This document shows positions 35,442 through 43,497 of a stretch of DNA of 64,000 bases, piece by piece; within the stretch, counting starts at the first letter, position 1; every line of letters begins with the position of its first letter. The notes beneath the pieces are model-generated. The model searched no databases. It was given only the letters and a program-made list of their open reading frames with translations, and was not told the origin of the DNA. The DNA comes from JAFKFH01 sp017307375. GTDB taxonomy: Bacteria > Pseudomonadota > Alphaproteobacteria > Ferrovibrionales > Ferrovibrionaceae. Location of the stretch: the NCBI GenBank assembly GCA_965229335.1, contig OZ245874.1, positions 124,001 through 188,000 of the forward strand. The letters are read 5' to 3'. The translations under genes were made by a program, and so were the position numbers.

Positions 35442-36232
35442 TCCTGATAATCCCGCACGATCTCCAGATATGCAGGATCCAGCCTCAAAAACAAGCCAAG
35501 GTATTCTGCTAGTTTTTTACAATTCGGCCAGACCTCTCTTAACAAATCTGGGTGATTTACTAAATTCTCGATCTTTCCTATTTCAGCCGTTTCATTTCCA
35601 CCGTCGATAAGGTGAACAAGATTTACTTGATTTATATTAGCCATCTTTGCCAAATAAAGAAAAGCTGGAAAATCTCTGATATTACGTTTCATTCCTATAT
35701 AATTTGCCATAACGTAAGTGCAATTATTCGGGGTAGAACGCCTTAGTTCTCCAAATTTAATTATGTTATCGAGTATTTTATAAAAATCGGAGCCGTTCAT
35801 TATTCCCTCAGCGACAGAACGAGTAGCTCCATGCATCGAAATTGTGACCGTATCGACACCGAGTTCTAATATTTTTTTTCGGGCCCTCTCATCCAACAAC
35901 GTCGCATTCGTCGTTATAGCAGTTTTAGATCCACAAGATTTAGCATAATAAATTATGTCAAACAGCTCTTTGTTTAGGAAAGGCTCAGCGTAAGCGCCGA
36001 CAAAATGAGCCATTTCTATCCTGACTCCATCAGTAATCCTCTTATACTCTTCGAGAGTCAGTCGATAATATTTCGAGCGCGCACCTCCCCTCGCTAGGTG
36101 AATAGCCGGCGGGCACATGATGCATGAAACATTGCACCTATTGAGGGTGTTAAGCCCAATCGAGATTGGCAAATGACTGCCGTTCGTAAGCTTCTCCATT
36201 AGGCCAGAAGCGATCACATCATCCTCCGACAA
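35438..36232 (-). CDS. Radical SAM core protein (first half of a split enzyme)
   Basis: Protein of 264 residues with the cluster motif CNVSCIMC giving Cys33, Cys37 and Cys40, followed by the GAYAEPFLNKELFD and AITTNATLL segments of the radical SAM barrel and VTISMHGATRSVAEG. It lacks the C-terminal SPASM region, which is encoded by the overlapping next gene in another frame. It is very AT-rich and sits on the opposite strand from the rest of the island. Similar enzymes modify sugars, peptides or nucleosides; the substrate is not evident. Confidence 0.82.
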   Translation of the reverse strand: MSEDDVIASGLMEKLTNGSHLPISIGLNTLNRCNVSCIMCPPAIHLARGGARSKYYRLTLEEYKRITDGVRIEMAHFVGAYAEPFLNKELFDIIYYAKSCGSKTAITTNATLLDERARKKILELGVDTVTISMHGATRSVAEGIMNGSDFYKILDNIIKFGELRRSTPNNCTYVMANYIGMKRNIRDFPAFLYLAKMANINQVNLVHLIDGGNETAEIGKIENLVNHPDLLREVWPNCKKLAEYLGLFLRLDPAYLEIVRDYQE

Positions 36233-36506
36233 GGCCCGCGCCCGCCACGCTACGAGATAGCCAGGACCGTTCCGCGACTTCGACTCCCATTATGACGGAC
36301 CCCGATGCCTAAGCATAGATTCTCCGTCGGCGCCCGCTGATCGCGCGAGGGGAACCCGCCACTATGCATGCATCCCGCGCCGAGCTCGGGAATGCGCAAG
36401 ACAAAACTACAAGCGAAACGCGAAGATGTCCGTATAGAGGGCGTATTGCACATCCTAAGGCGAGGCAATATTATTCAGATGATATCGCACTTTGAAAGAA
36501 AGTGGA

Positions 36507-37853
36507 ATGTTTAGTCTTCCTGCCGGATATATCGGCCGCTCTACGGCAGTCTACTTCGACGACAGACGATTTCTCGCGAGCGAGATGATCTATCAGCCGG
36601 AGATTTACGAGGCAGCTGATTACCTTCTGCGAGCAGATGGGCGAAGGCGGATTGTCGATATCGGGTGCGGAAACGGTCGGAAACTCCGGGGCATCCGTGC
36701 CGAGGACCATATAGGTATCGATTTCGGCGCAAATCTCGCATTGTGCCGCGAGCTTTACGGCTCATGGGGTACCTGGATCGAGGCTGATTTCAGCGACGCG
36801 TCATGTCTGGCGCATGCAAACCTTGCTCGCGACGACACCGTTGTTGTGTGCGCCGATGTGATCGAGCATTTGCTGGACCCGATGCCATTAGTGCGCCTAC
36901 TGGCAGCGTTCCATCGACAAGGAGCGATAGTGTTGACGAGCACCCCGGATCGTCTTCGCGTGCGAGGTGCCGCGCACATGGGGCCTCCCGACAATCCCGC
37001 CCATGTGCGAGAATGGGCATTAGATGAATACTCCGAATTTTTATCTAGTCACGGCTTACCACCTGTCTATTCCGGCTACACTGTCGACAGCAATCTGACC
37101 CGGCAGCTCAAGACGATCGTCACGATTCACGACAGTCGAATCATTTTTCCCTATAGCGGAGTACTAAGGTCTCCCCTAGCCATTCTCATCGTCGCAGGAC
37201 AGGTTGATGAAACAGTAGAATTCACCGTAGATGACCTGCTCCATGAGGGCTGCGATATCCAGCTGATTTACAACGGCTTCTCCGATAATGCGTGGGAAAA
37301 TTGGGAGCGCTACTCCGCGCGCCTTCCGCCAAGTCGCGTAACGGTATCAAGAAGCGCATCTGGCCGTATCGCAGGTGGAGACGAGGCGCTTAGCGCCGCT
37401 TCAGACTGTGCGGCTTCTGGTCGGTGGATATTCTACACCAAACCGGGAGACATCTTACGATCACCGTTTCTGGGTCAGAATTTGGCTCAGTCCCTGCATC
37501 TCGCAGGAAGTTTAGGCGCGACCGAGGTATCATTTTGCGGAATTAGAATCACGGGCGCGGCAAACGAAATTGCACTCGGCAACGAACGACGCTATGGCGA
37601 AATTGCCTTAAATATAGATGGAGATGCAAATATAGTTGCAACAAGAATTGAATCCTTGACATCCCATTCCAGTACTGATTTTTCCAAATCGGACCGGATT
37701 AAAAGGAAATTCCCTTATAATTTTTTATCATGTTCTGATAATCGGGTATCCGAAGCTTTTTCCTCTGAAATGGACGTTAATATGAATAGAGCAGATAATA
37801 TCATTCGAGAGTTAGGGTTGCCAATTCTTAGTGCTGGGTTCAGACAAAGGTAG
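36507..37853 (+). CDS. SAM methyltransferase fused to a GT-A-like domain
   Basis: Protein of 448 residues. Residues about 45-210 are a class I methyltransferase (VDIGCGNGRKLRGI at about 49, VVCADVIEHLLDPMPLV, VLTSTPDRLRV). From about 225 there is a GT-A-like fold (PLAILIVAGQ, VTVSRSASGRIAGGDEALSA, WIFYTKPGDILRSP) in which the usual acidic DxD triad is not visible, so it may be inactive. The ATG at 36507 follows AAAGAAAGTGGA; a TTG at 36492 is less likely. Separate from the nearest gene upstream by 274 bases in which I see nothing else. Confidence 0.72.
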   Translation: MFSLPAGYIGRSTAVYFDDRRFLASEMIYQPEIYEAADYLLRADGRRRIVDIGCGNGRKLRGIRAEDHIGIDFGANLALCRELYGSWGTWIEADFSDASCLAHANLARDDTVVVCADVIEHLLDPMPLVRLLAAFHRQGAIVLTSTPDRLRVRGAAHMGPPDNPAHVREWALDEYSEFLSSHGLPPVYSGYTVDSNLTRQLKTIVTIHDSRIIFPYSGVLRSPLAILIVAGQVDETVEFTVDDLLHEGCDIQLIYNGFSDNAWENWERYSARLPPSRVTVSRSASGRIAGGDEALSAASDCAASGRWIFYTKPGDILRSPFLGQNLAQSLHLAGSLGATEVSFCGIRITGAANEIALGNERRYGEIALNIDGDANIVATRIESLTSHSSTDFSKSDRIKRKFPYNFLSCSDNRVSEAFSSEMDVNMNRADNIIRELGLPILSAGFRQR

Positions 37854-37956
37854 GCTGACAGGGAAATATCGGGATCATTCGTGTTATATTGATTTCCAGA
37901 GATCGGTTCTATTGACATGACGTCAGGAGAAGGGCGCGAGATGGCATATGATTTCG

Positions 37957-38622
37957 CTACCCGCCTTCCCGCGTCTTCTCCTTGAACCTGCAGACATCCT
38001 CGATCGGACACACCGGGCAGCGCGGCTTGCGGGCGATGCAGATATAGCGCCCGTGCAGGATCAGCCAGTGATGGGCGTGGCGGCGATAGGGGCCGGGCAC
38101 GACCTTCAGCAGCACCTCTTCCACCTGCTCGGGCGTCTTGCCCGGCGCCAGGCCGGTGCGGTTGCCCACGCGGAAGATATGGGTGTCGACGGCGATGGTC
38201 TCGTGGCCGAAGGCGACGTTCAGCACCACGTTGGCGGTCTTGCGGCCGACGCCCGGCAGGCTTTCGAGCGACTCGCGGTCCTGCGGCACCTCGCCGCCGA
38301 AGCGGTCGACCAGGATGCGGGACAGCGCGATCACGTTCTTCGCCTTGTTGCGGAACAGGCCGATCGTCTTGATATGGCCGATCAGCGCCTCCTCGCCGAG
38401 GTCGAGCATCTTCTGCGGCGTGTCGACCGTCTCGAACAGCGCCTTGGTCGCGCGGTTGACCCCGATGTCGGTCGCCTGGGCCGAGAGCGCCACGGCCACG
38501 ACCAGGGTGTAGGGGTTCCTGTAGTCGAGCTCGGTGCGGGGTTCGGGGTTGCGGCTGGCCAGGCGGGAAAACAGGGTCTCGATCTCGGCCTTGGACAGCT
38601 TGGAGGCGCGGCGGGCGGGCAT
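37957..38622 (-). CDS. nth: Endonuclease III
   Basis: DNA glycosylase/AP lyase of 221 residues for oxidised pyrimidines. It shows the helix-hairpin-helix LPGVGRKTANVVL with the catalytic Lys, the catalytic Asp in AVDTHIFRVGNR, and the 4Fe-4S motif C-X6-C-X2-C-X5-C near the end (CIARKPRCPVCPIEDVC). The ATG at 38622 was chosen because residues before it in the open frame are not conserved. It marks the return of high-GC sequence after the island. Confidence 0.96.
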   Translation of the reverse strand: MPARRASKLSKAEIETLFSRLASRNPEPRTELDYRNPYTLVVAVALSAQATDIGVNRATKALFETVDTPQKMLDLGEEALIGHIKTIGLFRNKAKNVIALSRILVDRFGGEVPQDRESLESLPGVGRKTANVVLNVAFGHETIAVDTHIFRVGNRTGLAPGKTPEQVEEVLLKVVPGPYRRHAHHWLILHGRYICIARKPRCPVCPIEDVCRFKEKTREGG

Positions 38623-38691
38623 GGACGCTCTTTTCGGCTGGCGATGACGGATGGTCTGGCGAAGCGATTGTTGGGGCTCTATCCTTCGCCG

Positions 38692-39222
38692 ATGGCCCAG
38701 GCCGATGCAACCACCTCCCACCTGCCGCCGGGCGGCCCGTCCGGGCGGCTGTGGTTCGACGCCGCGCTGCACCCGCATCGCTCGCTGGGGCCGCGGGGGC
38801 GGTTCTGGCTGATCGCCGGGGTCGGCGCGGCCTCGTCGGCCTTCGGCATCCTGTTCTGGGCGCTGGGCGCCTGGCCGGTCTTCGGCTTTCTCGGCCTCGA
38901 CGTCGTCCTGCTCTATCTGTGCCTGCGCGCCTCGACCCGCGCCGGCGAGGCGCGCGAGACCATCCGCCTCGGCCGCGAAACCCTAGTCATCCATCACGTC
39001 ACCGCCCGCGGGGCCGAGCAGCGCATCGAGCTGCAGCCCTACTGGCTGCGGGTCGCGGTCGAGGAACACCCGTCCGGCGACTGCCAGGTGGTGCTGACCA
39101 GCCACGGCACCAAGGTCGTCGTCGGCAGCTTCCTCAGCCCCGATGAGCGCCGCGACCTCGGCGTCGCCCTGCAGCGCGCGTTGAACGACTGGCGCCAAGC
39201 CCCCTGGAGCCACGATCAATGA
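38692..39222 (+). CDS. DUF2244 membrane protein
   Basis: Protein of 176 residues with a pair of hydrophobic helices (about 42-85) and a C-terminal soluble part (about 100-165) of the DUF2244 type: LWFDAALHPHRSLGPRGRFW at the N-terminus, and WLRVAVEEHPSGDCQVVLTS and VVVGSFLSPDERRDL later. DUF2244 proteins are common beside nth in alphaproteobacteria; the function is unknown. It is divergent from nth, 69 bases between the starts, and overlaps the end of the convergent MFS gene by 7 bases. Confidence 0.85.
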   Translation: MAQADATTSHLPPGGPSGRLWFDAALHPHRSLGPRGRFWLIAGVGAASSAFGILFWALGAWPVFGFLGLDVVLLYLCLRASTRAGEARETIRLGRETLVIHHVTARGAEQRIELQPYWLRVAVEEHPSGDCQVVLTSHGTKVVVGSFLSPDERRDLGVALQRALNDWRQAPWSHDQ

Positions 39223-40442
39223 CGCTGTTCGAACCGCCGGATCCGGCGCAGGCCGGGGAACATCCAGGCCCATAGGCCGGCGACGATCACGGTGCCGACG
39301 CCGCCCAGCACGATCGCCGGCACCACGCCGATGACCGCGCCCATCGCGCCGGCGCGGAACTCGCCGATCTCGTTGGAGGCGCCGACGAACACCATGTTGG
39401 CGGCGGTGACCCGGCCGCGCATCGCATCGGGGGTCCAGAGCTGCAGCACGGTTTCCCGCACCGAGACCGAAACCATGTCGGTGCCGCCGATGGCCGCGAG
39501 CAGCAGGATCGACAGCCACGGGATATCCGACAGGCCGAAGGCCGCCGTCGCCACGCCGAACAGCGCGACATAGACGAACAGCAGCGCCCCGACATGGTCC
39601 TGCAACGGGCGCCAGGCCAGCCAGGCGGCCACCGCCAGCGCCCCCACCCCGGGCGCGGCGCGCAGCAGCCCGAGGCCCCAGGGGCCGAGTTCGAGCACGT
39701 CGCGGGCCACCGCCGGCATCAGCGCGGTGGCGCCGCCCAGCAGCACGGCGAACAGATCGAGGGTGATCGCGCCCAGCACGACCTTTTCGGCGAAGATGAA
39801 GCGCAGCCCGGCGACCAGGCTGCCCCAGCCGGCCTCGCGGATGCGCGCCACGCGCGGCGGCACGACGATCCCGGCAAACATCGCCATGCCCAGCACCAGC
39901 AGCACCAGCGCCGTGCCATAGGCGACCAGCGGCGAGAGGCCGTAGAGCAGGCCGCCGGTCACCGGCCCGACGATCGAGGACAGCTGCCAGGCGGAAGCCG
40001 ACAGCGCGATCGCGCTGGCGAAATCCTCGCGCGGCACCAGATTGGGCAGCAGCGCCTGGCTCGCCGGCGCGAAGAAGGCGCGGGCGATGCCGATGACGGC
40101 GAGCGCGGCATAGATCGGCCACAGCAGGCCGATGCCGTCGAACACCAGGAACAGCAGCACGCCGACCGCGACCATCTCGACCGCGGCGCACAGCATCATG
40201 ATCATCCGCCGGTCGAAGCGGTCGGCCGCCGCCCCGGTCCACAGGACCAGCAGGGCCGAGGGCACGAACTGGACCAGGCCGACCAGGCCGAGGTCCCAGG
40301 GATCGTGGGTCAGGTCGTAGATCTGCCAGCCGACCGCGACCGAGACGATCTGGATGGCGAAGGTCACGACCATGCGCCCGCCCCAGAACAGGGCGAAGGC
40401 CCGGTGGCGGAAGGCCGGGGGCAACGACAGCGAAAGACTCAT
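39216..40442 (-). CDS. MFS transporter (enterobactin exporter EntS-like)
   Basis: Inner-membrane transporter of 408 residues with about 12 helices. It begins FRHRAFALFWGGRMVVTFAIQ and carries the MFS loop WTGAAADRFDRRMIM between helices 2 and 3, and MRGRVTAANMVFVGASNEIG later, a pattern of the MFS_3/EntS-like group. It is the last gene of dapB-creA-MFS, starting 12 bases after creA ends. The exported substrate is unknown. Confidence 0.88.
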   Translation of the reverse strand: MSLSLSLPPAFRHRAFALFWGGRMVVTFAIQIVSVAVGWQIYDLTHDPWDLGLVGLVQFVPSALLVLWTGAAADRFDRRMIMMLCAAVEMVAVGVLLFLVFDGIGLLWPIYAALAVIGIARAFFAPASQALLPNLVPREDFASAIALSASAWQLSSIVGPVTGGLLYGLSPLVAYGTALVLLVLGMAMFAGIVVPPRVARIREAGWGSLVAGLRFIFAEKVVLGAITLDLFAVLLGGATALMPAVARDVLELGPWGLGLLRAAPGVGALAVAAWLAWRPLQDHVGALLFVYVALFGVATAAFGLSDIPWLSILLLAAIGGTDMVSVSVRETVLQLWTPDAMRGRVTAANMVFVGASNEIGEFRAGAMGAVIGVVPAIVLGGVGTVIVAGLWAWMFPGLRRIRRFEQRH

Positions 40443-40454
40443 GACCTGCGGCTT

Positions 40455-40919
40455 TCAGCGTCCCCAGGGCATGATCGGCACGGTCGAGATCGAATTCTTC
40501 GGCGATCCGTCGACCAGCTTGTCGGAATAGGAGAGATAGACCAGCGTGTTGTTGGCGCGGTCGTAGAAGCGCACGACATGCAGCGTCTTGAACAACAGCG
40601 AGCGTCCCTCGCGGAACACCTGCTCGCCATCCTTCAGCTTGTCGGGAAGGGCGATCGGGCCGATCTGACGGCAGGCGATCGAGGCGTCCGAGGTATCCTC
40701 GGCCAGGCCCAGCGCCCCCTTCATCCCGCCCTTCTGCGCGCGGGCGACGTGGCAGACCACGCCGTCGACCTTGGGGTCGCGGAAGGCCTGGATGCAGATC
40801 TTGTCGTCGACGGTCAGGTTCCACTTGGTATCGACGCAGCCGACCTCGTCGTCGGCCCGCGCCGGGGCGCCCGCCGCCAGGCCGGCCAGCACCAGCGCGG
40901 CAGCGCCAAGCCTACGCAT
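40455..40919 (-). CDS. creA: CreA family exported protein
   Basis: Protein of 154 residues with a Sec signal peptide (cleaved near APARADD) followed by the CreA domain: VGCVDTKWNLTVDDKICIQAF, DPKVDGVVCHVARA, SIACRQIGPI and LVYLSYSDKLVDGSPKNS. CreA proteins are widespread periplasmic proteins of unknown function. Its start overlaps the end of dapB by 8 bases, so it is co-translated with it. Confidence 0.9.
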   Translation of the reverse strand: MRRLGAAALVLAGLAAGAPARADDEVGCVDTKWNLTVDDKICIQAFRDPKVDGVVCHVARAQKGGMKGALGLAEDTSDASIACRQIGPIALPDKLKDGEQVFREGRSLLFKTLHVVRFYDRANNTLVYLSYSDKLVDGSPKNSISTVPIMPWGR

Positions 40920-41727
40920 CGTCGAGGCCCAGCACGTCGTTCATCGTGTAGAGGCCGGGCGGGCGGCCCTTGGCCCACAGCGCGGCCCTGACCGCGCCGC
41001 GGGCGAAGATGGTGCGGTCGGCCGACTTGTGGGTCAGCTCCAGCCGCTCGTTGTCGGCGGCGAAGATCACCGTGTGCTCGCCCACCACGTTGCCGCCGCG
41101 CAGCGCGGCAAAGCCGATCGCGCCGCGCCGGCGCTGGCCGGTGAGGCCGTCGCGGCCGCTGTCCTTGACGTCGGCCAGCGCCACGCCGCGCCCGGCGGCG
41201 GCGGCCTCGCCCAGCAGGATGGCGGTGCCCGACGGGGCGTCGACCTTCATCCGGTGGTGCATCTCGACGATCTCGATGTCGAAATCCTCGTCGAGCTGGG
41301 CGGCCAGCTTGCGCACGGTGGCGGCCAGCAGCACGACGCCGAGGCTCATCGTATAGCTCTGCACCACCGCGGTGTGGCGGGCGGCGCGCTTCAGCGCGGC
41401 GAATTCCTCGGTGCCCAGGCCGGTGGTGCCGACGATGTAGGGCACGTGGTTCTGGGCGGCCAGCTCGGCATTGCCGTGCAAGGCGGCCGGGGTCGAGAAA
41501 TCGACGACCACGTCGGCGCCGGCAAACAGCTCCAGCCCGTCATCGGCCAGGGCGACGCCGGCCGGCCCGATCCCGGCGAGATCGCCGAGGTCGCGGCCGA
41601 TCGGCGGAATGCCCGGCCGGTCGAAACCGCCGGCCAGCGCCGCCCCCGGCGTCGCGGCGATCTGGCGGACCAGCGCCATGCCCATGCGCCCGGCGGCGCC
41701 AGCCAGGCCGATCTTGACGGTCGACAT
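40912..41727 (-). CDS. dapB: 4-hydroxy-tetrahydrodipicolinate reductase
   Basis: Enzyme of 271 residues of lysine and diaminopimelate synthesis, using NAD(P)H. The nucleotide-binding GLAGAAGRMGMALV is at the N-terminus; VVVDFSTPAA and VGTTGL are present; the catalytic EMHHRMKVDAPSGTAI and GEHTVIFAADNERLELTH motifs are intact. Starts at ATG 41727. It heads the dapB-creA-MFS run. Confidence 0.96.
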   Translation of the reverse strand: MSTVKIGLAGAAGRMGMALVRQIAATPGAALAGGFDRPGIPPIGRDLGDLAGIGPAGVALADDGLELFAGADVVVDFSTPAALHGNAELAAQNHVPYIVGTTGLGTEEFAALKRAARHTAVVQSYTMSLGVVLLAATVRKLAAQLDEDFDIEIVEMHHRMKVDAPSGTAILLGEAAAAGRGVALADVKDSGRDGLTGQRRRGAIGFAALRGGNVVGEHTVIFAADNERLELTHKSADRTIFARGAVRAALWAKGRPPGLYTMNDVLGLDDA

Positions 41728-41797
41728 CTCTTCAATCCCTTCGGCACGAAAGACGGCGGCGACTTTGCCGCAACCGCCGCCCGGGCGCCAGACGGGA

Positions 41798-42478
41798 CTA
41801 GAAGAATGTCGCTATCTGATCGAGGGGCTTCTTCTCGGTCGCGTGCACGGGAATGCGGGCATCCGCCGCGGGATAGCCGACGACCAGCAGGATATAGGGC
41901 TTGTCCGTGTCGGGCCGGCCGCAGATCTGGTTGAGGAACCCCATCGGGTTCGGCGTATGCGTCAGCGTCGCCAGCCCCGCCGCATGCAGCGCCGCGATCA
42001 GGAAGCCGGTGGCGATCGAGACCGATTCGGGCACGTAGTAGTTCTTGCGCAACCGGCCGTCGGCCGACCGGCTGCGGCGCTGGCCGAACACGCAGATCAA
42101 CCAGGGCGCGATGTCGAGAAAGGGTTTCGCCGCATCGGTGCCGAGCGGCTTCAGCGCCTCGAGCCATTCCTCGCCCGCGCGGCCCTCGTAGAACGCCCGC
42201 TCCTCCGCCTCGGCGGCCTGGCGGATGCGGTGCTTCATCGCCGGGTCGCCGATGACCGCGAAATGCCAGGGCTGGTGGTTGGCACCGTTGGGCGCGGTGC
42301 CGGCGGCCATCAGGCAGCGTTCGACGATGTCGCGCGGCACCGGCCGGGGCGAGAAGTCGCGCACCGTATGCCGCCGCGCGATGTGCTCGTGAAAGGCCAG
42401 GGCACGTGCCCGCATTTCCTCGACCGGGTATTCGACATAATCGGGCAGCGGGATCGTGCGATATTCCGCGGTCGGCAT
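41798..42478 (-). CDS. Nitroreductase family flavoprotein
   Basis: FMN-dependent oxidoreductase of 226 residues. Visible features are RRHTVRDFSPRPVP (FMN phosphate contact), APNGANHQPWHFAVI, SVSIATGFLIAALHAAGLAT and the C-terminal GRPDTDKPYILLVVGYP. The ATG at 42478 follows AAAAGGAGG. It is transcribed in the same direction as the GntR gene upstream, and two GntR-type sites lie between them, so the regulator probably controls it directly. The substrate is unknown. Confidence 0.88.
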   Translation of the reverse strand: MPTAEYRTIPLPDYVEYPVEEMRARALAFHEHIARRHTVRDFSPRPVPRDIVERCLMAAGTAPNGANHQPWHFAVIGDPAMKHRIRQAAEAEERAFYEGRAGEEWLEALKPLGTDAAKPFLDIAPWLICVFGQRRSRSADGRLRKNYYVPESVSIATGFLIAALHAAGLATLTHTPNPMGFLNQICGRPDTDKPYILLVVGYPAADARIPVHATEKKPLDQIATFF

Positions 42479-42490
42479 CGGCGCCTCCTT

Positions 42491-42514
42491 TTGTCCGATA
42501 AAATTGTCGGACAA
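42491..42514. promoter_or_regulatory. Tandem GntR/FCD-type operator before the nitroreductase gene
   Basis: TTGTCGGACAA at 42504-42514 is a perfect match to the TnGTnnnACnA pattern of FCD-type GntR regulators; TTGTCCGATAA at 42491-42501 matches with one change. Together they also form an inverted repeat (TTGTCCGA / TCGGACAA). A TTGACG -35-like element read on the minus strand lies at 42529-42524, overlapping the gntR stop codon. The site would allow the GntR protein to control an internal promoter. Confidence 0.6.
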
Positions 42515-42525
42515 TAATGCTGGCG

Positions 42526-43194
42526 TCAAGCCGCAAAGCAGGAATCGGGCAGCGACTGGATCAGCCGGCGCGAGCCGTCGACATGGGCGCGCATTGCCCG
42601 CTCGGCCGCCTCGGCGTCGCCGGCGAGGACCGCGGCGGTCACCGCGCGATGCTCGGCATTGGTGGCGAAGGTGCGGTCGCGGTCGACCAGCACGCGGAAC
42701 TGCAGCCAGTAGATCGAATTGCCCAGCCCGGCGATCATCGCCGCGAGCTGCGGATTGGCCGCCGCCGCGGGAAACAGCGCGTGCCATTCGCGGTTGAAGG
42801 CGGAGAAGGCGGCCATGTCGCCCGCCGCCTCGGCGGCATCGAGCCGGGCCTGCAGCGCGGCGAGCGCAGCGCGGTCCAGCCGGGGCAGCGCCAGGCGGAC
42901 GGCCAGCGCCTCCAGCGCGCCGCGAATGTCGAACAGGTTGTCGACCTCGCCCCGGGTCAGCTGGCGCACCGACACGCCGCGATGCGGCACGAAAGCCAGC
43001 AGGCCGTCGGCGGTCAGGCGCCGGAACGCCTCGCGCACCGAACTGCGGCCGACCCCGAGCCGCCGGGTGAAATCGGCCTCGACCAGCCGCTGGCCCGGCG
43101 CCAGCAGCCCGGACCGCACGCCCTCGGTTATGGCCGCGACCACGGTTTCGACGGTGGAGGCATTCTCGGCGGCGGGAAGCGGCGACTCGGTCAT
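42526..43194 (-). CDS. GntR family transcriptional regulator (FCD subgroup)
   Basis: Repressor of 222 residues. The N-terminal winged helix (about 20-80) has PGQRLVEADFTRRLGVGRSS and VREAFRRLTADGLLAFVPHRG; the C-terminal ligand domain is of FCD type (LFDIRGALEALAVRLA, FNREWHALF, and histidines that may bind metal in EHRAV and MRAHVDGSRR). The ATG at 43194 was preferred to a GTG at 43233. Located just upstream of the nitroreductase gene with operator-like sites between them. The effector is unknown. Confidence 0.9.
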   Translation of the reverse strand: MTESPLPAAENASTVETVVAAITEGVRSGLLAPGQRLVEADFTRRLGVGRSSVREAFRRLTADGLLAFVPHRGVSVRQLTRGEVDNLFDIRGALEALAVRLALPRLDRAALAALQARLDAAEAAGDMAAFSAFNREWHALFPAAAANPQLAAMIAGLGNSIYWLQFRVLVDRDRTFATNAEHRAVTAAVLAGDAEAAERAMRAHVDGSRRLIQSLPDSCFAA

Positions 43195-43278
43195 GACGGC
43201 ATCTTGGCGGAGACCGGCCCTGGGTACGAGCACGACACTCTGCTATCTTACCATCATGCCATCGACCCGAGGTTGGTA

Positions 43279-43497
43279 ATGAGCAATCGGAACACCGCGA
43301 AGCTGTCGGCCAAGTTTCAGATTTCCATTCCGAAGGAGGTCCGCGCAGCCCGGCAGTGGGAGGCGGGGCAGGAATTCGCCTTCATTCCGAAGGGCGAAGG
43401 TGTGCTGTTGGTGCCGGTGCCGCGGCGCGAGGATCTGGCCGGTTACGCGCGCGGCGCGCAGGCGGACGGGTATCGCGACCGCGACGATCGCACCTGA
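43279..43497 (+). CDS. AbrB/MazE-type antitoxin
   Basis: Protein of 72 residues with a swapped-hairpin AbrB DNA-binding domain at the N-terminus (TAKLSAKFQISIPKEVRAA, then EFAFIPKGEGVLLVPV) and an acidic/charged tail (GYRDRDDRT) suited to wrapping the toxin. It overlaps the PIN-domain toxin gene by one base (TGATG), the standard antitoxin-toxin coupling. Likely self-represses by binding its promoter at 43200-43278. Confidence 0.88.
   Translation: MSNRNTAKLSAKFQISIPKEVRAARQWEAGQEFAFIPKGEGVLLVPVPRREDLAGYARGAQADGYRDRDDRT

Larger units (their letters stand above)
29480..37940. other. AT-rich glycan-modification island
   Basis: Base composition drops visibly right after cysNC and recovers just before nth. 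The genes here use A/T-ending codons (AAA, AAT, ATA, TTT) that are rare on both sides. The composition is mosaic: 29.5-33.9 and 35.0-36.2 kb are the most AT-rich, whereas 34.0-35.0 and 36.5-37.6 kb are intermediate. All genes look like glycan or small-molecule modifying enzymes. No integrase, transposase, tRNA or flanking repeat was seen, so import probably came by homologous exchange of a surface-glycan locus. Confidence 0.75.

Noticed and set aside
29480..37940. Prophage, integrative element or transposon
   Set aside because: No phage, integrase, transposase or conjugation gene and no tRNA or direct repeat at the edges could be found.
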